From: an uncultured Kouleothrix sp.
GTDB taxonomy: Bacteria > Chloroflexota > Chloroflexia > Chloroflexales > Roseiflexaceae
DNA: 6,477 nucleotides
Assembly: GCA_937858455.1 (NCBI GenBank)
Contig: CALLYN010001110.1
Coordinates: 1 to 6,477 of the forward strand
Reading direction: 5' to 3'
Under the pieces are notes generated by a model. The model was not told the DNA's origin, did no database searches, and saw only the letters and a program-made list of their open reading frames with translations. Numbering within the stretch: position 1 is the stretch's first letter; each line of letters starts with the position of its first letter. Made by a program: the position numbers and the translations under genes. Below, piece by piece: positions 1 through 4,989 of this stretch.

Positions 1-967
1 CCGACGAGGCACGCACCGTGACGTCGCCGACCGTGGTCTCGCGACGCAGCCGCGGCTCTCCGTTCTGGATCAGCGCGACGTCGGTCGAGGTGCCGCCGAC
101 GTCGACCGTCAACAGGTTCGGGAAGCCGGCCTGCACGGCGACCCAGAGGGCGCCAGTGACGCCGCCCGCGGGGCCGGACATCAGCAGGTTGACCGGGTAC
201 TCGGCGGCGGTGGCCGACGAGGCCAGGCCGCCGTCGGAGCGCAGGATGTGCAGCTTCACGCCCTTGGCGGCCTCGGCGAGCTTGGCCTGCAGGTTCTTGA
301 CGTAGCGGTCGACGCGCGGGCGCACGTACGAGTTCGCGACCGTCGTGACGGTGCGCTCGTACTCCTGCATCTCGGGCACGACGTCGGACGACAGCGAGAC
401 CGGGATGCCCGGCAGCTCTTCGTTGGCGATTGCGCGGATGCGCTTCTCGTGCGCAGAGTTCGCGAAGGAGTTGATCAGCGAGACCGTCAGCGCCTCGATC
501 TTCTTCGCCTTCAGCGCGCGCAGGCTCTCGCGCAGCGCCGGCTCGTTGAGCGCGCGCACGACCTCGCCCTTCGCGCTGACGCGCTCGTCGGCCTCGATGG
601 TGCACGCGAGCGGCGCCATCGGCAGCGACTTGTTGTAGATGATCCAGCCGCCGAGGCCGCCGGGCACGAACGAGCGCGCGATCTGCAGCACCTGCCGGTA
701 GCCCTTGGTGGTCACCAGGCCGCAGCGCGCGCCGGTGCCGGTGAGGACGGTGTTCGTCGCCACCGTGGTGCCGTGCATCACGTGGTCGATCTCAGTCGGA
801 TCGATGCCGGCGCGCTCGCAGACGCGCTTGATGCCATTCAGCACGCCGATGGACTGGTCGGCCGGAGTGGAGGGCACCTTGGCGGACCAGGTCTTGCCCG
901 TTTTCTCGTTGACCAGCAGCAGGTCCGTGAACGTGCCGCCGACGTCTACACCCAAACGATATGACAT
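1..967 (-). CDS. hyuA: Hydantoinase/oxoprolinase family protein, HyuA-type subunit (N-terminal 322 aa, runs off left edge)
   Basis: Translating the minus strand from the ATG at 967-965 gives 322 open codons to the window edge. Residues 6-15 are GVDVGGTFTD, the phosphate-1 loop of the Hydantoinase_A N-terminal domain (actin-like ATPase fold). Residues 288-296 are VDVGGTSTD, the second nucleotide-binding loop, at the start of the second half. Between them lie family-typical segments such as HGTTVATNTVLTGTGA and MSGPAGGV. Known members (N-methylhydantoinase A, 5-oxoprolinase, acetone and acetophenone carboxylase subunits) are about 650-720 aa, so roughly half is present. They use ATP to open cyclic amides or to activate carbonyls, usually with a HyuB partner, which would lie beyond the left edge. 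The start is supported by GGAGG about 6 nt upstream. It lies 97 nt downstream of the lyase gene on the same strand, so co-transcription is plausible. The substrate cannot be assigned. Confidence 0.93.
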   Translation of the reverse strand, partial: MSYRLGVDVGGTFTDLLLVNEKTGKTWSAKVPSTPADQSIGVLNGIKRVCERAGIDPTEIDHVMHGTTVATNTVLTGTGARCGLVTTKGYRQVLQIARSFVPGGLGGWIIYNKSLPMAPLACTIEADERVSAKGEVVRALNEPALRESLRALKAKKIEALTVSLINSFANSAHEKRIRAIANEELPGIPVSLSSDVVPEMQEYERTVTTVANSYVRPRVDRYVKNLQAKLAEAAKGVKLHILRSDGGLASSATAAEYPVNLLMSGPAGGVTGALWVAVQAGFPNLLTVDVGGTSTDVALIQNGEPRLRRETTVGDVTVRASS

Positions 968-969
968 GC

Positions 970-982
970 GCCCTCCGAGGGC
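970..982 (-). promoter_or_regulatory. Shine-Dalgarno of hyuA inside a short inverted repeat
   Basis: The minus strand reads GCCCTCGGAGGGC immediately before GC-ATG. The SD core GGAGG lies in the 3' arm of a perfect inverted repeat (GCCCT / AGGGC, 3-nt loop). The site decides the hyuA start at 967. The hairpin could partly mask the ribosome binding site, but the stem is short and may be chance in GC-rich DNA. Confidence 0.5.
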
Positions 983-1064
983 TCTTTATGTGGGAAAAAA
1001 CCGAGGCGCGAGTATCCAGCGTCGCCCGGCGCCGCGCAATGCGCGAAGTCAGGCGTCGCCGGTG

Positions 1065-1979
1065 TCAGGCCGCCTGCTGAGCGGGCCGCGGGAAGCTGCC
1101 CGCCTTGACCAGCATGCTCGGGATCGGGCGCCCGAGGGCGCCTTCCAGCCAGCGTCCGGTGCCGATCAGTTGCTCGAGGTCGACGCCGGTGCGGATGCCC
1201 GAACGCTCGAGCATGTAGACCAGGTCCTCGGTCGGGATGTTCCCGGTCGCCGCCGGGGCGAACGGGCAGCCGCCGATGCCGCCGGCGCTGGCGTCCAGGG
1301 ACACCGCGCCCGCCTCCACCGCCGCATAGGCGTTGGCGAGCCCGGTATTGCGCGTGTTGTGGAAGTGGCAGCGCAAACGGACGCCGGGCAGCGCTTCGCG
1401 GGCGCGACCGATGATCTCGCTGACCTGGGACGGCACGCCGACCCCGATGGTGTCCGCGAACGCGATCTCGTGCGGATTGCCCTCGGCGACCCGCTTGGCG
1501 ATCTCGATGACGCGCGACACCGGAACCTCGCCCTCGAACGGGCAGCCGAAGGCGGCCGACACCGTCACCTGGGGCCGCACGCCCGCAGCGTGGGCCGCCT
1601 TGGCGATATCCAGCCAGGCGGCGATCGAGTCCTCGGTGCCTACGCCCTGGTTGCGGCGATTGAACGTATCGCTGGCGACGACGGCCATGCCGATCTCGTT
1701 GCAGCCGGCGGCCACCGCCCGGTCGAAGCCCTTGCGGTTCAGCACCAGGCCGACGTACCAGACATCGGGCCGCTTGCGCAGGCCGGCGAGCACCTGTTCG
1801 GCGTCCGCCATCTGCGGGACCTTCTTCGGATTCACGAAGCTCGTGACTTCCAGCCGGCGCAGGCCGGCCTCGATCAGCCGCTCGATGAATTCGACCTTGG
1901 TCGCGGTCGGCATCACGCCGGGCTCGCTCTGCAGGCCGTCGCGCGGGCCGACTTCGACGATTTCGACAGTCTTGTTCAT
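1065..1979 (-). CDS. Hydroxymethylglutaryl-CoA lyase family protein (HMGL-like TIM barrel)
   Basis: The protein is 304 aa, the normal length for bacterial HMG-CoA lyases. The family splits 3-hydroxy-3-methylglutaryl-CoA into acetyl-CoA and acetoacetate in the cytosol, a step of leucine and related branched-acid breakdown. Visible hallmarks are VGPRDGLQ at 10-17 (Arg13 and Asp14 correspond to the catalytic Arg-Asp pair), the metal-binding H-x-H at His205/His207 (RCHFHNT), and the signature GGIGGCPFAPAATGN at 233-246 with the catalytic-loop Cys238. All expected catalytic residues are present, so the enzyme should be active. Paralogues of this family also cleave other 3-hydroxyacyl-CoAs, so the exact substrate is uncertain. 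The ATG at 1979 is preferred over an in-frame ATG at 2027: the upstream extension (MEFLAF...) is not family-like and overlaps the likely -10 element. It sits upstream of hyuA on the same strand and diverges from a CoA-transferase, which could supply its CoA ester. Confidence 0.92.
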   Translation of the reverse strand: MNKTVEIVEVGPRDGLQSEPGVMPTATKVEFIERLIEAGLRRLEVTSFVNPKKVPQMADAEQVLAGLRKRPDVWYVGLVLNRKGFDRAVAAGCNEIGMAVVASDTFNRRNQGVGTEDSIAAWLDIAKAAHAAGVRPQVTVSAAFGCPFEGEVPVSRVIEIAKRVAEGNPHEIAFADTIGVGVPSQVSEIIGRAREALPGVRLRCHFHNTRNTGLANAYAAVEAGAVSLDASAGGIGGCPFAPAATGNIPTEDLVYMLERSGIRTGVDLEQLIGTGRWLEGALGRPIPSMLVKAGSFPRPAQQAA

Positions 1980-2025
1980 GCGTCTCACCAGGTGGGGGCG
2001 TGGCGCGGCAAACGCCAGGAATTCC

Positions 2026-2034
2026 ATTCTACCA
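2026..2034 (-). promoter_or_regulatory. Candidate extended -10 promoter for the HMG-CoA-lyase-like gene
   Basis: The minus strand reads TGGTAGAAT. This is a TGn extension plus TAGAAT, five of six matches to TATAAT. No convincing -35 hexamer is found 16-18 bp upstream. Transcription would begin near 2019, leaving a leader of about 40 nt before the ATG at 1979. This supports the shorter start for the lyase. Confidence 0.4.
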
Positions 2035-2064
2035 AGCCCCCTGCGGACGCCGCCGGAGGCTTGC

Positions 2065-2093
2065 TTGACCGTTCACGGGGCGCTCTGTACAAG
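2065..2093 (+). promoter_or_regulatory. Sigma70-type promoter for the CoA-transferase gene
   Basis: A -35 TTGACC (2065-2070) and a -10 TACAAG (2088-2093) are separated by 17 bp. They match consensus at five and four of six positions. The predicted transcript starts near 2100, with a leader of about 36 nt. It lies in the 156-nt spacer that also carries the lyase promoter on the opposite strand. Confidence 0.5.
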
Positions 2094-2125
2094 TTGCGCC
2101 CTCTCCCGCCCGAGCCAAGAAATCC

Positions 2126-2130
2126 GAGGA
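2126..2130 (+). promoter_or_regulatory. Ribosome binding site of the CoA-transferase gene
   Basis: GAGGA lies 5 nt before the ATG at 2136. This fixes the start, because the same reading frame is open far upstream (antisense to the lyase) and would otherwise allow spurious earlier starts. Confidence 0.6.
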
Positions 2131-2135
2131 ACCTC

Positions 2136-2840
2136 ATGGCTGCCGACCCGAAGTTCAAGAACGGTCCCCTCTCCGACCTGCGCGTGATCGAGATGGGCAC
2201 GCTGCTCGCCGGCCCTTTCTGCGGCCAGCTGCTCGGCGACATGGGGGCCGAGGTGATCAAGATCGAGCCGCCCGGCCAGGGCGACCCGCTGCGGGTCTGG
2301 GGGCGCCAGAAGGCCGGTGAGCCGTCGCTGTGGTGGCCGGTCGTGGCGCGCAACAAGAAGGCCATCACCCTGGACATGCGCCAGGCTGAAGGTCAGAAGA
2401 TTCTCAAGGACTTAGTAAAGAATGCTGACTTTCTTCTTGAGAATTTCCGCCCCGGCACCATGGAGAAGTGGGGCTGCGGCTGGGAGGAGCTCCAGAAGAT
2501 CAACCCGCGCCTGATCATGATCCGGGTCTCCGGCTACGGGCAGTCCGGGCCGTACGCGCATCGCGCCGGTTTCGGCGCCATCGGCGAGGCCATGGGCGGC
2601 CTGCGCCACCTGACGGGCGAGCCGGGCCGGGTGCCGGTGCGAGTGGGGGTCAGCATCGGCGACACGCTGGCGGCGCTGCACGGCGTGATCGGCATCCTGC
2701 TGGCGCTGCAGCACCGCCAGTCCAGCGGGCGCGGCCAGGTGATCGACGTGGCCCTGTACGAAGCGGTCTTCAACTGCATGGAAAGCCTGCTGCCCGAATA
2801 CAGCGCGTTCGGCGCGGTGCGCGAGCCGGCCGGCAGCGCT
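2136..2840 (+). CDS. CaiB/BaiF/Frc family III CoA-transferase, truncated at a sequence junction (235 of about 400 aa)
   Basis: Family III CoA-transferases move CoA between carboxylates through an aspartyl-CoA thioester, as interlocked cytosolic dimers. Residues 12-48 (LSDLRVIEMGTLLAGPFCGQ, then LGDMGAEVIKIEPP) are the classic N-terminus. Further matches are ENFRPGTMEKWG (102-113), SGYGQSGPY (132-140) and SIGDTLAALHG (173-183), in which Asp176 is the expected catalytic aspartate. GRGQVIDVALYEA follows at 198-210. Homology stops after REPAGSA (to residue 235), where the family normally continues with an LPGIAP-like segment. The open frame continues to a TAA at 3105-3107, but those 88 residues are antisense to the TIR gene and are not family sequence. 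The gene is therefore missing about 40% of its length. Codons 84-104 are unusually AT-rich. The neighbouring lyase suggests that it activates a branched or hydroxy dicarboxylic acid (inference). Confidence 0.9.
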
Positions 2841-2860
2841 GTGGCCGGCGCCGGTACGGC
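2832..2860. other. Sequence junction: two unrelated genomic blocks joined tail to tail
   Basis: The CoA-transferase on the plus strand is in good family register up to about 2840 and then becomes antisense to the TIR gene. The TIR gene on the minus strand is credible down to about 2850 and then becomes antisense to the CoA-transferase (it would read ALPAGSRTAPNALYS). Both genes lose their 3' ends at one point, and no terminal repeat, transposase or target duplication is visible. Short GC-rich overlaps such as GCCGGCGCCGG (2843-2853) prevent placing the breakpoint to the base. Confidence 0.8.
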
Positions 2861-3316
2861 ATCCACTGAGAGGGCCGCAGAGGCGTGCGACACGCCTTCG
2901 GCATTGCCGCTCAGGTTGCGCACCAGCCGGGCCATCTCAGCTTCCCAGCGACTCGGATCGGTAAAATCTGCTGCTTCCAAATGTGCAAAGTATGCTGGCA
3001 GCTGGCACTTTTCGAGCAGAAGTGGAATGAGGCGCCGCTGGCGGCCACTCGGATTGAGCGACTGCGCCAGGAAGGCCTCAAACATGCTCCACTCGCCTGC
3101 AAGATAACGTGGTGTAAGCACAACCAGGGTATGGCGGCTGTTCTTCAGCGCCTGCTCACGATTGACCGACTTGGGCCACCCGATAGCTGCGTCGCGCTGA
3201 TCTACATACATCTTGAAGCCAGCAGCTTCAAGCCGTGGCAGCAACCATTCCAGCGCCCAGCAATCGTCTGGGTCGTGGGAAAGGACAATATCATACTGCT
3301 TTGCGTCGTTAGTCAT
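2841..3316 (-). CDS. TIR-domain protein, 3' end lost at the junction (about 158 aa present)
   Basis: Starting at the ATG of 3316, residues 8-14 (YDIVLSH) form the first beta strand of a TIR domain, and VLTPRYLAGEW (66-76) is the beta-D / alpha-D-like segment. Glu80 in the W-x-x-x-E pattern (WSMFE) sits where NAD-hydrolysing TIR domains such as SARM1 carry their catalytic glutamate. RLIPLLLEKC (95-104) is the typical beta-E strand, and the domain ends near RLVRNL (130-135). A low-complexity stretch after it (SVDAVPAPA) looks like a linker to a lost C-terminal module. Bacterial TIR proteins are often NADase effectors of anti-phage systems or scaffolds joined to repeat or sensor domains; the partner cannot be seen here. 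An in-frame GTG at 3331 is an alternative start, and neither start has a good Shine-Dalgarno. The open frame formally continues to 2534, but that part is antisense to the CoA-transferase. Confidence 0.8.
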
Positions 3317-3480
3317 CTTTGGTTGAGCCACTATGCTGCCTGCGTTACCTCTTAAGAAGAACGAGCGTGTTGCCTTGAAAGATACGCCGAAAACAAAGCA
3401 ACGCTGCTGGCAGGGCTTTCATCTTTTTCTCAGCGGCATGTGCTACCAGGCGCCCCAGCTCTCGCTCGGCGAGAACAATA

Positions 3481-3496
3481 CTTTTCGATCGAAAAG
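3481..3496. promoter_or_regulatory. Perfect 16-bp palindrome, candidate operator
   Basis: CTTTTCGATCGAAAAG is its own reverse complement over all 16 bases. It lies in the spacer between the divergent TIR and AlkZ-like genes. Its centre is about 42 bp upstream of the inferred start point of the AlkZ-like gene, in the place of a missing -35 element. A dimeric regulator bound here could activate or repress the plus-strand gene and perhaps the TIR gene. The protein that binds it is unknown, and no T-tract suggests a terminator. Confidence 0.55.
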
Positions 3497-3515
3497 CGCC
3501 TTGCTTGGCAGCCCA

Positions 3516-3524
3516 TGGTATACT
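3516..3524 (+). promoter_or_regulatory. Extended -10 promoter of the AlkZ-like gene, predicting a leaderless mRNA
   Basis: TGG followed by TATACT (3519-3524) is an extended -10 element with five of six consensus matches. The expected start of transcription, about 7 nt downstream, falls at 3531-3532, the A of the ATG itself. The hexamer 17 bp upstream (GCGCCT) does not resemble a -35, and no Shine-Dalgarno precedes the ATG. Confidence 0.55.
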
Positions 3525-3531
3525 CTAGCGC

Positions 3532-4620
3532 ATGACCATACCGCAGATTGTGCAGCAGCGCCTGCATAACCAACATCTGCTCGGGGCGCCGTTCGCACGG
3601 CCGGAAGCTGTGGTTCAGTGGCTCGGCGCAGTGCAAGCGCAGGAGTATCCCGGCGCGGCCTGGGGCATCGCCCAGCGCACTGGCGGCCTGACGCAGGCGG
3701 CGATCGACCAGGCCTATGCCGACGGCGCGATCCTACGCACCCACGCCATGCGCCCGACCTGGCATTTTGTCGCTCCCGCCGATATCCGCTGGCTGCTCAA
3801 GCTCACCTCGCCGCGCGTCCATGCCATAAACGCCTCGTACTACCGCAAGCTCGCGCTCGATGCTGCCGTGCTGGCGCGGGCTCACAGCGTGCTCGCCAAC
3901 GCCTTGCAGGGCGGCACGCACCTGACGCGCAGCGAGCTGGCGGTGGCGCTCGAGCAGGCCGGCCTCCTGCGCCCGAGCGATGATCGCATGCGCCTGACCT
4001 ACCTTGTGATGCATGCCGAGCTGGAGGGCTTGATCTGCAGCGGCACGATGCGCGGCAAGCAGCATACCTACGCCCTGCTCGACGAGCGCGTGCCGCCGGC
4101 TACAGCACTGGAGCGTGATCAGGCGCTGGCCGAGCTGGCCCGGCGCTACTTCACCAGCCATGGGCCGGCGACAATCAAGGATTGTGCCTGGTGGTCGGGC
4201 CTTACGGCTGCCGATGTCCGGGCCGGGCTGGAGCTGAGCCGGTCGCAGCTTGAGATGACTGTGATCGCGGGCGATACGTATTGGTCTGGGCCGTCCACCG
4301 AGCATACCAGAGCGGCAGCGCCGATCGCGCACCTGCTGCCGGCCTACGACGAGTACACGATCGCCTATAAAGACCACCGCGCCATCCTCGACCCAGCCTA
4401 CCGCGAACTGGTGGTGGCTGCGTTCGGCATTGTGATCGTAATCGACGGCCGGATTGCCGGAATCTGGAAGCGGGTCGTCGAGAAAGACCATGTCCAGCTG
4501 ACGCTCAGCCCATTCCGAGCGCTGGATGCGGCCGAGCAGCAGGCGCTGGCACAGGCGGTGCAGCGCTATGCCGCATTTCTCGGCAAGGCGATCATTCTGG
4601 CGGAGGCGCAGGCACCCTGA
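3532..4620 (+). CDS. Winged-helix DNA-binding protein, AlkZ-like (HTH_42) DNA glycosylase family
   Basis: The protein is 362 aa, the usual size for the HTH_42 / AlkZ-like family, whose studied members (Streptomyces AlkZ, E. coli YcaQ/AlkX) are DNA glycosylases that remove bulky alkylated bases or unhook interstrand crosslinks. The N-terminal region contains LGAVQAQEYPGAAWG (31-45). Gln35-x-Gln37 matches the catalytic QxQ motif of the AlkZ branch rather than the QxD of AlkX. THAMRPTWHFV (70-80), with Arg73 and His77, is the conserved family core, followed by tandem winged-helix modules. LLPAYDEYTIAYKDH in the C-terminal third is also family-typical. No signal peptide or membrane segment is seen, so it should be cytosolic and act on DNA. 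The ATG is chosen because no upstream Shine-Dalgarno or plausible earlier start exists and a -10 element ends 7 nt before it. Some family members protect producers from their own genotoxin, but no biosynthetic genes are visible here. The substrate is unproven. Confidence 0.88.
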   Translation: MTIPQIVQQRLHNQHLLGAPFARPEAVVQWLGAVQAQEYPGAAWGIAQRTGGLTQAAIDQAYADGAILRTHAMRPTWHFVAPADIRWLLKLTSPRVHAINASYYRKLALDAAVLARAHSVLANALQGGTHLTRSELAVALEQAGLLRPSDDRMRLTYLVMHAELEGLICSGTMRGKQHTYALLDERVPPATALERDQALAELARRYFTSHGPATIKDCAWWSGLTAADVRAGLELSRSQLEMTVIAGDTYWSGPSTEHTRAAAPIAHLLPAYDEYTIAYKDHRAILDPAYRELVVAAFGIVIVIDGRIAGIWKRVVEKDHVQLTLSPFRALDAAEQQALAQAVQRYAAFLGKAIILAEAQAP

Positions 4621-4710
4621 CGACGGGTGAGCATGGAAGGCGCAAAGAGAAGGACGCACGTAGTCGCAACCCCGCGGCGGTGGGCTGATACGGGCATTCG
4701 TGAGAATAGG

Positions 4711-4715
4711 AGAAC
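4711..4715 (+). promoter_or_regulatory. Ribosome binding site of the HhH protein gene
   Basis: TAGGAGAA contains the SD core AGGAG (about 4708-4713), 7-8 nt before the ATG at 4721. This favours that ATG over an in-frame GTG at 4700, which lies upstream of the site and has no ribosome binding site of its own. Confidence 0.6.
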
Positions 4716-4720
4716 ATTCG

Positions 4721-4948
4721 ATGGCGCAGCCAACGCGTGACCAGCCGACGAGCGACTTTCCGGACGGGCTGGCGCGGCCGGCCCTACGAGCGCTCAGCGC
4801 GGCCGGCTACACCCAGCTAGCGCAGCTCAGCAAGGTCACCGAAGCGCAACTTCTGGCACTCCACGGCATGGGGCCGAAAGCGGTTGGCCTGCTCCGGGGC
4901 GCGCTGCAGGCCAGGGGCCTCGCGTTTGCCGACGCCGACAAGGGCTGA
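4721..4948 (+). CDS. Small helix-hairpin-helix DNA-binding-like protein
   Basis: This is a 75-aa soluble protein. After a polar N-terminus, DFPDGLARPALRALSAAGY, then LAQLSKVTEAQLLALHGMGP and KAVGLLRGALQARGLAF, form an HhH-type fold. The hairpin HGMGPKAVG (about residues 47-55) is the non-specific DNA-contacting turn, and the layout resembles the C-terminal domain of the RNA polymerase alpha subunit. Stand-alone proteins of this kind are common in bacteria and are normally annotated only as DNA-binding or hypothetical. The gene lies 100 nt after the AlkZ-like gene on the same strand with no clear terminator between them, so co-transcription is possible. A role in DNA repair or transcription would be inference from fold and neighbour only. 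Confidence 0.8.
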   Translation: MAQPTRDQPTSDFPDGLARPALRALSAAGYTQLAQLSKVTEAQLLALHGMGPKAVGLLRGALQARGLAFADADKG

Positions 4949-4972
4949 GGCACTGGGCAGCCCGAAACCTAC

Positions 4973-4987
4973 GCCAACCGGCGGCTG
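4973..4987. terminator. Weak inverted repeat between the convergent HhH and SMP-30 genes
   Basis: CCAACC and GGCTGG flank a GGC loop and pair with one mismatch, in the 41-nt gap between the two facing stop codons. No T-tract follows on either strand, so it is at best a weak or Rho-assisted bidirectional end. Confidence 0.2.
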
Positions 4988-4989
4988 GT

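Noticed and set aside
248..964. 238-aa plus-strand frame opposite hyuA
   Set aside because: Its composition (Arg, His, Asp, Leu-rich, RDRR-type runs) is that of a GC-rich antisense frame, and the minus strand encodes a clear HyuA protein.
995..1045. Possible terminator between the lyase and hyuA (T6 on the minus strand at 1000-995, inverted repeat CGCGCA-A-TGCGCG at 1033-1045)
   Set aside because: The inverted repeat has only a one-base centre and lies more than 30 nt from the T-run, and no stable stem abuts the T-run.
2018..2023. GAATTC site considered as a cloning-junction mark
   Set aside because: It lies in the lyase/CoA-transferase spacer, where both flanks belong together; the actual break is near 2840 and does not coincide with it.
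2534..2840. C-terminal extension of the TIR open frame
   Set aside because: It is the exact antisense of the CoA-transferase and has no domain features; it is an effect of the junction.
705..3107. 800-aa plus-strand open frame
   Set aside because: Only 2136-2840 is real (CoA-transferase). The part before 2136 is antisense to hyuA and the HMG-CoA-lyase-like gene, and the part after 2840 is antisense to the TIR gene. It is open only because of high GC content.
2885..3355. 156-aa plus-strand frame opposite the TIR gene
   Set aside because: It is a shadow frame without a ribosome binding site or recognisable motifs, while the minus strand has a TIR domain.
3461..3473. Small inverted repeat CTCGC-TCG-GCGAG in the TIR/AlkZ-like spacer
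   Set aside because: A five-base stem with no T-tract, expected by chance in GC-rich DNA.
3333..3636. Two short frames (78 and 68 aa) in the TIR/AlkZ-like spacer
   Set aside because: They overlap the palindrome, the promoter and the start of the AlkZ-like gene, and have no ribosome binding site and no recognisable motifs.
3733..4659. 308-aa minus-strand frame opposite the AlkZ-like gene
   Set aside because: It is Arg, Gln and His-rich, typical of antisense in GC-rich DNA; the plus-strand product has conserved family motifs.
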